DNA of 64,000 nt from Cordia subcordata. Lineage: Eukaryota; Streptophyta; Magnoliopsida; Boraginales; Cordiaceae. Every line of letters starts with the position of its first letter. Position 1 is the stretch's first letter. The position numbers were made by a program, and so were the translations under genes. Shown here piece by piece: positions 9,709 through 21,600 of this stretch. The DNA lies in NCBI GenBank assembly GCA_028554755.1, contig JAPTOF010000004.1, forward strand, positions 317,501 through 381,500. The letters are read 5' to 3'. The notes under the pieces were generated by a model, which did not search any database, had not been told where the DNA came from, and saw nothing but the letters and a program-made list of their open reading frames with translations.

Positions 9709-11539
9709 AAACTAACAAATAAGTTAGAGAAACCCAATTTGGGAAAATTGTGAAAATAATTTGATGTAAGATTCAAATTATAATATTGGATCTAACAAAA
9801 AAGAAATCCAAAAAGGTGAAAGAAAACCTCAACTTTAATAAAAGTTGGAAAAATTCAAAAAGAATTTAGGTTTGAGATAATAATAAAAACCTCTTAATTC
9901 TTATAAACAAGAAAAGAGTTTTAATAAAAAAAAAATTCATATTGATTATTTTAACCAGCAGTACTCAATTAAGTACTAGAAAAAACAATTTCAGTTTTAC
10001 TGGTTTTTGAGTTTTGTGTATACCTTCAACAATATTTTGAGAAAACCTATAGAGGTAAAGGTTTTGTGTTATTTATTCCTGAGAACACTCTTTTATATAT
10101 ACTGAGTGATGAGTCCACTTACATATTAAGTGAGGAGTATTCATGAAGAATAAAGTTCGTGGAAATCAGTTAAAATTGACTGAAATGAAGTAACTGAAAG
10201 GAAGTTTCAGAGAAGTTCATGAAGAATAAATTCATGAAGAAGAAGTTCGGAAAATATCTGCAATCAGTCAGATAATTCTGATCTGTATGAGGATATACAG
10301 ATGATGTAATTTTGAAACTATATGTTTTGAAAAATACCAAAACTATATGTTTAAAAAATTCTATAAGAATTTTTTGGTTTGATTCACATATGAAATTTAA
10401 GAATCAAAATATTCTTATAAACTAATTCAGTTTATTTGTAAACTTGATATAGTTTATTTGTTCAAGAAAATCTTGAAAAGATTTCTAATATATTCTTATA
10501 AGTTGTTTTCACTTATAAAGTGAAATTTCAAAAATCAATGAGATTTTTGATTTGGTTTCAATATTCATTCATGAAAAGAATGAGTGATTTGAAAAGTTTA
10601 TCCAAAGATTATAAATCTTAAAAAATTCTATAAAAAAGAATTTTGGTTTGTTTATTAATATATTTTGAGAGAAAATTTATCTCAAAAAGATTTTAATAAA
10701 ATTTCAATAACAAATTGAAATTCATAAACTTATTTGTTTATGATATTATATTTTGAATGAATGATTTTGAAATCATGAAAATCATCATATTTGGAAAATT
10801 TGTTTAACCAAATTTATTGGTTTGGTTTTATAATAAAATTTCAAAATTATAATATTTTGAAAATTGATAAATATTGAAGATTTTTTATATCTTTTGAAAC
10901 AACTGAAAGTTTATGTATCTTATATACATATTTAATGTATTTGGTGCATAAATTATAAAAGTATAAAAATAAAAATTTATACTGGAAAATTAATTTTAAT
11001 GAAGAACATAATTTCTGAAAAATTTGTTATATCAAATTTTTTAATTTCAGTTTTACAAAATAATTTCAAAAGAATAATATTTTGAAATGATTTTAATACA
11101 ATCTTGAGTTTATATATAAATTTATTTTGACTAATACAATATTGATAATTGTATGAGTTGAGGAACTCTTACCCGTCTGTGTTGTAAGAACAAACATACT
11201 ATTATTTAATATTGTTTTATTTCAAAATAGATTCAAGGTATATAGAAAATAAATCTATATTTGAAATAAATTTCAATAATGAATTTTGCAAAAAATAATT
11301 TTGTGTTTACCCACTGAAGAGGGGTTAGAATACTCTACAACTAGTCCTCTTAGACCAGTGAGAGGTAAAGACGAATCAATTCTGGTTATAGTTGGAGGTT
11401 TACTAAAAACTTCTGAAAATCCTATTCAACTGGGAGATGAGTTGAAATTACTTTTTAACTGGGGAAAGTTAAACCAGAATTATATTAGATTTTGGTGAGT
11501 TACAGACTAATACAGTCTGAGAAATATCCCAGAGAGAGA
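9709..11539 (+). other. Viral AT-rich non-coding region built of consecutive short hairpins
   Basis: No convincing ORF is present. The sequence is a chain of short inverted repeats with small loops, one after another: for example 9733-9743 (CCCA/TGGG), 9786-9811 (TTGGAT/ATCCAA), 9830-9847 (CAACTTT/AAAGTTG), 10353-10375 (ten-base stem AAAAAATTCT), 10461-10477 (TTCAAGA/TCTTGAA), 10507-10525 (TTTCACTT/AAGTGAAA), 10663-10687 (TTTTGAGA/TCTCAAAA), and nested pairs around 11310-11370. A 70-codon frame at 11286-11498 exists but itself folds into such hairpins and resembles nothing I know. The region follows the capsid-like stop codon directly and runs into the second leader copy, so in RNA it would be a very long structured 3' non-coding region. 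Its role is unknown. Confidence 0.65.
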
Positions 11540-13252
11540 AAAAAAAAATCTGAAAGTAAAGATATTCAGAGAGCAAAGAAAATTTGAGAAAAAAATATTT
11601 GAAAAGAATATTTGAGAATCAAGAAAAGAAAAATTCTGCAAAAATAAAGAAAAATCAGAAAAGAAAAGAATTTTGGAAAGAAGAAGTTTCTGTGGAAGAT
11701 TAGAGCTGTAACAGGTACTTCCAGGAAAATTATCAGAAACCAAGATGCTGTGAACCCGCAAGCCGAATTTGTTGTTTTGAAGTGGCGTTCAGGGTGTTAA
11801 GCAAAGTGGTAATTGATATATTTCCTACTGAGGTAAATCCTATGGTAGCAATAAAATTTTTTGAGAAAATTCTGAAAGAAAAAATTCGAATTCTGGAAAA
11901 AGATTTGCAGAAGAAAAGAAGAAGAATAAAAATTTCTTGAGAAAAATTCAAAGATAATCTGCAGAAAAAAGAAAATATTTGCAGAATGGAAGGAAAAATG
12001 GTTTGACATATCATAAATATGATGATATGAAATCATTGGATTAAATATGAAATATATTGTTGTAATATGATCAACAATGAAGAAAGATATGAAGATCAGT
12101 TATATTAACTGATGATGAAATGAAGATCAGCCTTATTGAATGATGATAAGGAAAAATACAAAAGTTGTTCAAATATAGAACAATGACGATTTGCAGTTTG
12201 AAGGCGGTAGAATATGGTACTACTACAGATTCAGAATTTCTGACATAATTCAGAAAGAAGAATTATATAATCATTTATAATGATGATTGAAGAAGAAGAA
12301 GAATCATATCCATTGACGATCATGAAGATGAATGATTGTTGAGGAAGATGATGAACAGAAGCAACTATTATTGTTGTTGACAAGTTGCTGACAGAATAAT
12401 TCTGAACGAGATAAAGTTTGGAAAAAAGAATAGTAACTGTTATGATGACAGTGGTGAAAGCGGTCATAATGGTTAATGATAATGCTGAGTCATGATGATA
12501 AATCATGATAAATCCAAAAAAGAACAGCTGATAGTAGCGATGGTGCTGATATTGTCGAGACAGCTGTATAAGAAGCTGAAGGAATCTGAAGAAAATCAAT
12601 TCAGAAGATTTGTCGTATCAAGACAAATGACGAGATGATTTGTCAATATTAGGCAAACAGTTCTACTATTCATAGATAGTGGAATTTACTGTTCATAAAC
12701 AGTAATTTACTTTTTACTGTTTGTAGATAGGATGTGTTTGCGGATCTGAAATGTTTGGAATCCGTAGAAAATTGTTTTTGATTGTTTTTGAAGTCCGAGC
12801 ACATCAATTGTCTATAAAAAAAGGAAAGACTCGGATGCATTGTAGAGAGAGGGACATATATAGGAAAAAAAAATTGTATATATATTTTCAATCAATAAAA
12901 TTTTGATATTTTGAAAATATTTTTGTTGTTCATGATCTGCCCTAATATGGGGTAGAGATCACGATGGTAATATCAACATACCATAATAGCTTGTCTTAGG
13001 CTATACTACTCAGACCTTGAGGATAACTCTCAAATACTCTGCTGTCATGATTATTTTTTGAGAGTAGGATATATTTCTTGATAACAGCAGGATCTTAGCA
13101 AGCCTTGTATATGTACATCTTAATGGAATTGTTGCCCAGTTGCCGTTGTTGTTGTGTTGAAAGGCGTTTGAAGGGCTGAAAGGTTCCAACAGAGATATAT
13201 CTGTATATGGCTGTAAGTTCCTTTGATCTAGTCTTGTTATATTGAAATATCC
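11540..13252 (+). promoter_or_regulatory. Viral intergenic region and leader, copy 2 (promoter and poly(A) signal)
   Basis: A direct, clearly diverged repeat of about 3775-5474. It contains the TATA box at 12813-12820, AATAAA at 12894-12899 and the same chain of hairpins (about 12040-12710). It ends at 13252, before the primer-binding site is reached, where the inverted capsid/protease block starts; the last shared bases are TTGAAATATC. The distance between equivalent TATA boxes is 7,808 bp, which is close to a caulimovirid genome length. The two copies differ far more than the 319 bp host duplication does, so they were already different sequences before insertion. Confidence 0.8.
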
Positions 13253-14372
13253 TTCCTGAATACAATTTAAATTTGCGCCACTGTCTATTAATGCAATTAA
13301 TTCTTTTTTATATTCTCCTTGTATTAAGAGATCTATTTTGACTAACCATTTCTGAGATGTTATATATTCTATCTTTCCTAAAAATGGTTCCAATTCTTGA
13401 TTAGTATTGGATTCAGGAATTTCTTCAATATTCTTACCCTTATCCATTCTATCTAATCTTTTATTTATTTCAATATTATCCTGAGTTAATCTTTTAACTT
13501 CAGTTTTCAGATTGTTAACTTTCTCTTTTAAATCCTGTATTGTAGTAACAGAGGTTATAGAGGATTTTATATTTTGTTTTTCTTCCATTCTTTTCCTTAC
13601 TTCTGATAAAGTATAAGGAATAAAATTTTCTTGTTCTTGTACTGTTAATTCTTCAGGTTCCTTTAATTTCCCTAAAGATTCCAAGATTTTATTGCGAATT
13701 TCAGAATCTTTTATTGTTCTGAGTAATTCAATAATATTATCACTAGTTAAAACATTCAGTTCCATATTTCTGAATTGTGATAATAATTGATAGAAATCAT
13801 CTTTTTCTTCTTTTTGTATGGTATTCATACAATTATCACAAGGTTTATATTCATCTTCTGAATTATCTGTAGTTTCAGATTCTTCTGATAAATATTTCAA
13901 ATTATCCTCAGAGCTAGATTCTTCTGAATAATTAAGATCTTTTTGATCTTCTTGTTCAGATTCAGAATTAAGCATTATTTTCATAAGATTTTCTTTCAAA
14001 TCTTCTTTAATATTTAATGCTTTTATTTTCTTTTTTATTGTGCAGTTTGGAGCAATATGACCTATTCTGCCACATTTATAACAAACAGGATGATTAAGTT
14101 TTGATCTAATTCTCTTATATCCCTGTTGTTTTTTTATATTTTTTCTTATTTTCTTTCTCTCTGTTCTAGCAGATATCTTTTTCTGATAGACTGGATAATT
14201 AAATTTTTTAATATTAGAAAACCTAGTATATTTCTTAGGCTTACTAGATTGACCCATTTCAATCCCAAATTGTTCACAGAATTGTCCTAATTGAGACTTC
14301 TCTGTTAACTTTTGTTTTTTAATTTGTTGATTTAACTTAATTTCATTACATAATTCAGAAATTTTCATTGTT
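13253..14372 (-). pseudogene. Viral capsid C-terminus (CCHC) and aspartic protease fragment
   Basis: Minus-strand reading gives the C-terminal part of a capsid protein: an FCEQFGIEM segment, a Lys/Arg-rich stretch and a CX2CX4HX4C knuckle (CYKCGRIGHIAPNC), followed by an acidic Ser/Glu-rich linker, a coiled coil (about 13440-13560) and the start of a retropepsin (LIALIDSGANLNCIQ, catalytic DSGA). This is the expected gag-to-protease order of a caulimovirid polyprotein. The protease is cut at 13252, and the frame then runs on by chance into the leader. On the N-terminal side the ORF is fused near 14373 to an inverted leader fragment at the microhomology AACAATGAA. Its zinc knuckle differs clearly from that of the capsid-like ORF at 6568-9708. 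Confidence 0.85.
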
Positions 14373-14709
14373 CTATATTTGAACAACTTTTGTATTTTTC
14401 CTTATCATCATTCAATAAGGCTGATCTTCATTTCATCATCAGTTAATATAACTGATCTTCATATCTTTCTTCATTGTTCTTCATATTAAAACAATATACT
14501 TCATATTCAATCCAATGATTTCATATCATCATATTTATGATATGTCAAACCATTTTTCCTTCCATTCTGCAAATATTTTCTTTTTCCTGCAGATTATCTT
14601 TGAATTTTTCTCAAGAAATTTTTATTGTTCTTCTTTTCTTCTGCAAATCTTTTTCCAGAATTCAAATTTTTTCTTTCAGAATTTTCTCAGAAAATTTTAT
14701 TGCTGCCAT
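14373..14709 (-). other. Inverted fragment of the viral leader
   Basis: The reverse complement of this block resembles about 11840-12190 of the second leader copy (and 4060-4375 of the first). It is a third version of the hairpin-bearing leader, differing from both. Its outer end (14709) abuts the right copy of the host duplication; its inner end is fused to the capsid fragment. Confidence 0.8.
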
Positions 14710-15029
14710 AGGAAATCATAGTTAGTTTAATTTATATTCTTAAAATAATTATTAGGAACATAAAAATAGAATGTTAATTAACACACAATATAAATATAAT
14801 TACTTGTTTATCCAAATCATATTTCAATATATCATAATTTAATTAGTATAATATATAATAATAACGTACAATGACTTAAATAAATTACGATATCTATATG
14901 TCTATATGTATTATAAAAAAAGTCTATGCAATATTAACAATGTTACTTTGTTATCATGATATGATTTTTTCTACCTAAAAGAATTCCTTCATCAAAATAA
15001 TTCATAATTTTGATGAATTTATTCCCAAT
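14710..15029 (+). repeat. Right copy of the ~319 bp direct duplication flanking the viral insertion
   Basis: Same orientation and almost identical to 1595-1913. After it the sequence continues as ordinary DNA up to the VPS51 gene. See the left copy for interpretation. Confidence 0.85.
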
Positions 15030-15621
15030 CTATGCATTATGTAGAGTGTATATCTTTTTCGTCAATACTATGTATTTTTACCTTTTATCAATAGTTACGC
15101 ATTTAAATTTGAAAAAAGAGTTTTTAGAAACTAACATTTGACTTTTTAAAAAAAATTAAAATTGAACTTTTTTTTTAAATTAATCTAAAATTCTATTGCA
15201 AAACATTGTACTTTTTCTTTAGGAAAAAAAAGGTGATTCTCTACGAAAAAGAAAACAAACAAATAAACCCCCTAGTTTCGAATTGGCTTTTACATTTACT
15301 CTCGTTAACTTTTATACTCCTGACCTTTTTTTTCAAAAATTATTTTAGATTTGAGAAACCATTTAGGATTTTCTTTTTCCAAAAAAAAAGAAAAGGGAAA
15401 AATAAAGCCCCCAAACGTCGTTATATGACGGAAACATTAATAGAGGACTGCCGTTTATTTGACAGTGTTTGTAACAATCCGACTGAAGAAGAGTAAAAAC
15501 GGACACACCTGCAATTGTTGCCTTTCTGCATCTCCTAACCACTTTGAAGCTTTGAAAGTTTAGATTCAGATTCAGAAATCCAGAATCGAGCTGAACGCAC
15601 ACAAAAAATAAAAGTGAAAAA
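15030..15621 (+). promoter_or_regulatory. Upstream region and 5' UTR of VPS51
   Basis: AT-rich DNA with long T and A runs, becoming less AT-rich from about 15440, just before the VPS51 start codon. No clear TATA box was fixed; transcription probably begins in the last 150 bp. The viral insertion ends only about 0.9 kb upstream of the ATG (14709), with the 320 bp duplication in between. Confidence 0.45.
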
Positions 15622-18600
15622 ATGGGGGAAGACGATGTGCAATTAGACGAGAAGGCGAAGAGGATGAGAGATCTGTTATCGAGCTTCTACGCTCCAGATC
15701 ACGCTTCTTCTCCATCCGGTTCATCTCCGCCGTTCAATGCTTCCTCCAGATTCGCTACGTTGGACACTATCAACACCACCTCCTTCGACGCCGATCAGTA
15801 TATGAATCTCCTTGTACTCGCTTTTTTTTTTCTCTCTCATTTTACACCACACTTTATTTTATCCTTTTCTCGTTAATTTTCGATTATTGCCGCATTGGAC
15901 AGTATGTTTGATTCCCACGATCTAAATTAGTTTTACCGTACTATTTTTTGATTCATCATTGCGAATCGTAGTGTGTATATTCGTTCAATTAGAATTTTGT
16001 ATGAATTGTTTGATTTAATCAGTTGCTATTTGAGTTATTATTACACACACATAATCTAATTTTATATGTATATTTATTCTAATTTATATATGCTGGGCAT
16101 TTTAGTTATATTGGATACATACCATTTGATAGCATAGTTAGTTTTCGATCATAGCAGCATTAGATAGTATGTTTAATTCTCATGATCTGAATTAGTTTTA
16201 CCGTACTATTTTTGATTAATCATTGCATAGCACAGTGTTTACATTCATTGAATTTGCATTTTGTATGCATTGTTTGATGTAAGCAGTTGCTAGTTCAGTT
16301 ATCATTACTCATGCATAATCTAATTTTACATGTATACTTATCCTAATTGTACATGTTAGATATTTTAGTTATATTGGATACATGCCATTCGGTAGCATTT
16401 TATTTGTTTATTTATTTATGTTTTGTGGGTGAGAAGGAGCATCTTGTATTTACACCAAAAAAGAAAATATGTCAACCATTCAGTGGCATCAGCATCCTTT
16501 TGTTACAAGCAAAAATAGTTCATCTTGGACGAACTTATCCTAATTGCATCTCCAACCCGGTTTGCCACACGGTTGGCTTGTAAGGGCACATGCCTAAATG
16601 TATGACCAACATTGGAGGATATGATAACTAGAGACTTCTGGGGAAAGGACGACAATCTCCAGTCAGATTGTGAGGTTTCCTCAAAAGCTTCTCTAACTGG
16701 TGCGACTTCTGCTTCTATACTGGCATTGGGGATGGTTTTGGAGGTTCTCAATTTACAAGCAGCCTTGAAACTTGATTGACAATAAGCACACAATGTCCAA
16801 CCATCAATAATACAACCTTGATCATCCTTACATACTAAAGCTATTCCAGCAGGATGTGCTTGTTCTATGAATGAAGAGCTTGTTCTATAAATGAGGCATC
16901 AGAATTTGTCTTTAAGCTTCCACTGGGAGGAGGCTGCCAAGACTGACCAGCGATATATGGGCCTTGGATGAACCAGCTTGAATCTGCATATAATCAAGTT
17001 CATGTACAAGTGAAAGAGCAGCTGAAATTGTCTGAGAGATACTTGGCTTAACCCTTTCAGAAATACACTCATTTTGTCTTTCCCAATTAAACCAACACCG
17101 ATAGACACTAAAGCAACAGTGTATTTCCTGGGGTAGCTCCACTTACAGCATAATTGTATGAGTTGTGAAGACCAACAATTGAACCTAGTAATGGAAAATT
17201 CCTCAACTCGGAGTTGGAGAGGGGAGGCAAACCAACACGGCTGACTCCATTCACATCTCAAAAACAAATGCTCAACTGTTTCATCTTCTGTGTTGCTGCT
17301 TATAGCATATTCTAGTGCTGATAATTTCACATATGATTTTCCACCACATTATTATTTTCTCGATCATCAGTGCGGACCATAATATTTATTTTCGAACAAT
17401 TAGATACTAGTATGTATTTAGAAGCGTATTTTATCCACTGTTTTGATGCAATAGATGCAAATGGGATTGGTGTTTTACTAATCATTACATAGAAACACAT
17501 GATGAATCCATATCGTTAGATAGTATATATTGCTGATAGTTCACCTTAGTTTCTACTTTATTTATTTTTTATTTTTTTAGATCCTCAGTGGTTTGATTGT
17601 TTATATACCTGTGCAGTTAGATACTATTATATGCTCAGAAGCATGTTTTATGTATCTGTTTTGATGTAATCAGATGCAAAATTGGAGGTATTTGAGTAAA
17701 TCATTGTATAAAAACACATATATAACTTAATCACACACACATATAGATATTCTAACTGTATGGATATTGTTTTAGATAGGAACTGTTCAAATCTGATATT
17801 TTGCATTAACTCTACCACGCCTCTTTTCAAAATTTGCAGGTTCAAAAGTCAAATTTGGAAGGACTGCTTCAGAGGCATGTCGAAATGGCAGCTGAAATAA
17901 AGAATCTTGGCACGGACTTGCAAATGTTAGTGTATGAAAATTACAACAAATTCATTAGTGCCACTGATACTATTAAAAGGTAAATACTCATTATCTGAGT
18001 GTTGCTCAAACTAAAGCTCCTGAAAGAAATCATTATCCATAATTCATAGTTGATTGCAAAGTCATGAAGTTTTATCAGCTCCTCATTAATCGTCTTGTAT
18101 ATTTGGCTAAGATTAGCGACTATATCATCAAATTCTTGTCCTTTCTCTGCTGATACTTGTAGGCTCTCTAATAAAATTTGTACTGTTTTCTGTTTTGCAG
18201 GATGAAGAATAATATTGTTGGCATGGAAACAAATATGGAACAACTTCTTGAAAAGGTGTTAAGAAAATGTTTGATCATTGTTGTTGGGAAGTTCCCAATA
18301 TAGGAACATGCTGGCTGAGAGTGACAGAGATTAGTTTTCTTGAAGAATTGACATCCTTCAAATTGTTTGCAGATAACTTCTGTGCAATCTCGGAGTGATG
18401 GGGTCAATACTTCTCTATTTGAGAAGAGAGAACATATAGAGAAATTGCACCGTACACGCAATCTTTTACGTAAAGTCCAGGTATTGTGTGAAGAAGCAAA
18501 CTCTTAAACTTCGCTTCTGTATTATATTTAAGTATGACTTGTGAATGACATTGTAGAATGTAGACTTTGCTACCTATGGGCTGGTTAAAAGGATAGACAA

Positions 18601-21600
18601 ATGGAACAATGGCCTTAACGTACTAACTGGAAAGGCTGTCTTGATGGCGCGTTATAACTAATTTCAGAATGGATTTTATGTCCTTGTAATTTTTCTCACA
18701 AATTCATTTATGGATCTTATAGTCTATATATCAGACAGAAATTCGCATGTATGAGTTACCAGATTTTGTCTTCTGTGGAAAAGGGCAGTTCATATATGAT
18801 CTACCTGCTAGACTTGGGAAGTGTGTGAAGTCAGAAGCTTATGCTGATGCTGTGAAGTTTTATACGGGAGCGATGCCGATTTTCAAGGTTGGTTGGTCTA
18901 CTTGGTCTTTGATGCCAGGGGCAATTTATCAATATCCCTGTCTCTTTATTTTTATGATATTGTGTGGGTGCCGCTATCTCCACATCTAACCTCATTCTCA
19001 TCAAAGGCATATGGTGACTCCTCATTTCAAGACTGTAAGCGGGCATCTGAAGAAGCAATGGCTTTCATTACTAAAAACTTGCAGGTGCAGCTTGTTTGTT
19101 TCAGTTACTTTTTCAATTTGCAGAGCCAAAAATCTCATTGGATGTTAGTTGACTAGATAACATGCTTGTGTGCTTTCACGAGACATATGACTCAGTTAGA
19201 TGACATAAAGTGACCTTCAAGCACAGATATGACTAAGAAGGCAAAGATTGTTATTAGTGATTGCCAAACATCTAAAGCTGTTGGACTTTCTGCACTGTCT
19301 ACTACATTTCTGACACTCTTTTTCGTGTCCATGTATTAAAGAGAAAACTATAGTTAGGACACTGGTCCATCTGTTGAAGCACAGATGGCAGATCTCTTTG
19401 ACACATTTCGTACATAACCCAAAGGCTTGCTCTTAAAAATTGAAATTCAGAGTCAGTTTATATGCACTTGTGTACGTAATTCAATCTTCTGTTGCGAAGA
19501 GCAAGATTCTTGAAAAGTCATGCTGTCAACTCTATGTCTGTCAGGTTCATTTAGTGATAATGTTGTCTTTTAGTGATATTGTTGTTTCATTTGATGATGG
19601 TGATGTTTATTTGATCTCAGTAGTCTGCACCAATCTGTACCAGTAGCACCGGAAATTGCACACTAGTTAGAGTAAGAGAGATATGAATAGTGTTTACTTA
19701 TATTACTAAACCTGCTTTCAGGGAAAGGTATTTTCAGATTCTGAATCCATACAAGCAAGAGCTGAGGCTGTAATGCTTCTGAAGCAGATGGATTTCCCGG
19801 TGTGTACATTGATCCTCTTTCTTCCCCCCTCCCTCCCTCTCCTTCTTCTTCTTCTTCTTGGTTGATGATGTTTGTTGCACATTTTTAGGTTTCAAATTTT
19901 GTGAATTGTAACATATTCAAGCATATAGATATTGGCTTACTTATTTATCGTTCATTTTTCCTTTCCCAAGAGGAGGTGCAATTTCAATGTTTGGATTTGT
20001 GTTTATCGTATTTAAAGTGAACAAGTCAAAAAAAGTATGTAAAAGGATAAAGATGCAATGATCTATGTGAACATGTCCTTTCACATGAAATATGAGTGCT
20101 ATAACAGTGACAACCATGTATATTTGGATCTTGGTTCTTTGTCCTTTTCTGCATTGGAACTAGATTATTTAATAAGTCCAGGTAGAAGAGTCAGATGTTG
20201 AAAAAAATTTGTAGTTGAAACTGCTATAATTTGCAGAATAGTAATGAATTCTTATCTTCTAAAGACACTATTTCTTAGAACTCATGAACTGAGGTATAAT
20301 TCCTTAAATGCCTTAATGGGAGTTCTTAATTGTCCATGTGTGCGTCAAGCCCTGTAAAGATAATTTATTTGCAATATGTGATAGTTTGCCCAATATTGAT
20401 AGGTTGACAGTTTGAAGCTGAAACTGTTCGAGAAGTTAGAACAGTTCCTTGCAGACCTTCATCTTGAATCTCAGGAAATTACCCCATCTAAGTCTCCTAA
20501 TCAAGGGAGTACTCCTACTTCAGTTTCTGGTGCTACTCATGAGGTATGAGAAAACGACTAATATCCAGTAATTATTATTTAATTTGTTTTTTCCCGCAAC
20601 TTTACTTAGAGTAAACAAAGTAATCAGTATTCCTCATTATTCAGGCTTCTATACGTGAATTTGCGGAAGCTGTTCGTGCTTATCGAGCTATATTTCCTGA
20701 TTCAGAGGAGCAGCTCTTTAGACTTGCCCGGGACTTGATCACAAAGTATGGCCCTTCCAATTATTTGTCTCAGTTTTCCATTATTATAAACTTCTCCTTT
20801 GCAAGGTCATTTCTGTATGTGGCCATAATATCTGACTGGTTTCAATTTTTGTTGCCTTCCTGATTTCCCTTAAGACACTTTGAAGCAATTGGTCAACACC
20901 TAACAGAACGGATTTCTTCAGCGGATCTTTTGGCGATGTTAAGTGAGTTTCCTTTACCTTCTAATGTCTTAATACTTGTCTATAGTTTCTTGGTGCGGTT
21001 ATGCTCAATTAATGCTACTTTGACTGCTTGCATTTTTAAGTTTTCTGCATAATAATTTTCTTGCTCTTGGCTTAGTTCCATGATACACTGAAGACATGAT
21101 AGAGGTGTCTTATGTATTGGAGGATATGTCTCAAGCTGACACATAATGCTCTGATTTACATTTGGTGCTTGGAATCTTGATAGTAACCCACTCCTCGCCA
21201 AACTCCATGACCAAATTGAAACTCTTGCTCCAATTCACATTTAGTGCTTCGAAACAACCCACTCCTCACCAAACTCCATGACCAAGTTGAAACTCTTGGT
21301 CTTCTGATTTTTCGCCATGCTGTTTTTGTCTTTCTTCTTTTAAGATTGTGAATATTTCTTGATATGACAAAAAGGTCTTTGTTGTGTGCCATGATACCCT
21401 TGATTGTTTAAACATTCATTTGTACTGCAGAAGTAATTTGGACGGATGTGCTATTGATGGATGAAGTGCTCCCTGAGGCTTCTCTGGCCGATTTCTGTTT
21501 CGAGGTAATCACCTTCTATCAGAGTATTTATGTATATGTACATATACCTTTCCTCTTCCATAACTTCTCCAGGCCAGTTGCTATTTTCGTCTCGTTTGAA

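Larger units (their letters stand above)
1914..14709. mobile_element. Endogenous caulimovirid (pararetrovirus) mosaic insertion
   Basis: About 12.8 kb made of at least eight blocks in alternating orientation: capsid-like tail (-), unassigned ORF (-), leader/promoter with primer-binding site (+), RNase H (-), movement protein plus capsid-like ORF plus hairpin region (+), second leader/promoter (+), capsid C-terminus plus protease (-), leader fragment (-). Assignment to Caulimoviridae rests on a 30K-type movement protein, CCHC capsid proteins, a DSGA-type protease, RNase H, an initiator-tRNA-Met primer-binding site, and a TATA box with an AATAAA about 100 bp downstream. No integrase is visible and no complete reverse transcriptase is present. 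Several ORFs carry in-frame stops or truncations, so as a whole it is defective. The duplicated flank and mixed block orientations suggest capture of several viral molecules during double-strand-break repair. Confidence 0.9.

Noticed and set aside
11286..11498. 70-codon frame upstream of the second viral leader
   Set aside because: The same bases form nested hairpins continuous with the surrounding array, and the product resembles nothing I know; kept within the non-coding feature.
1595..15029. The 319 bp flanking repeats as LTRs of a giant retrotransposon
   Set aside because: They do not start TG or end CA, have no primer-binding site or polypurine tract on their inner sides, and the material between is a mixed-orientation pararetroviral mosaic.
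15206..15496. 96-codon frame just upstream of VPS51
   Set aside because: Starts in A/T homopolymers, biased to Lys and Phe, and overlaps the presumed promoter and 5' UTR.
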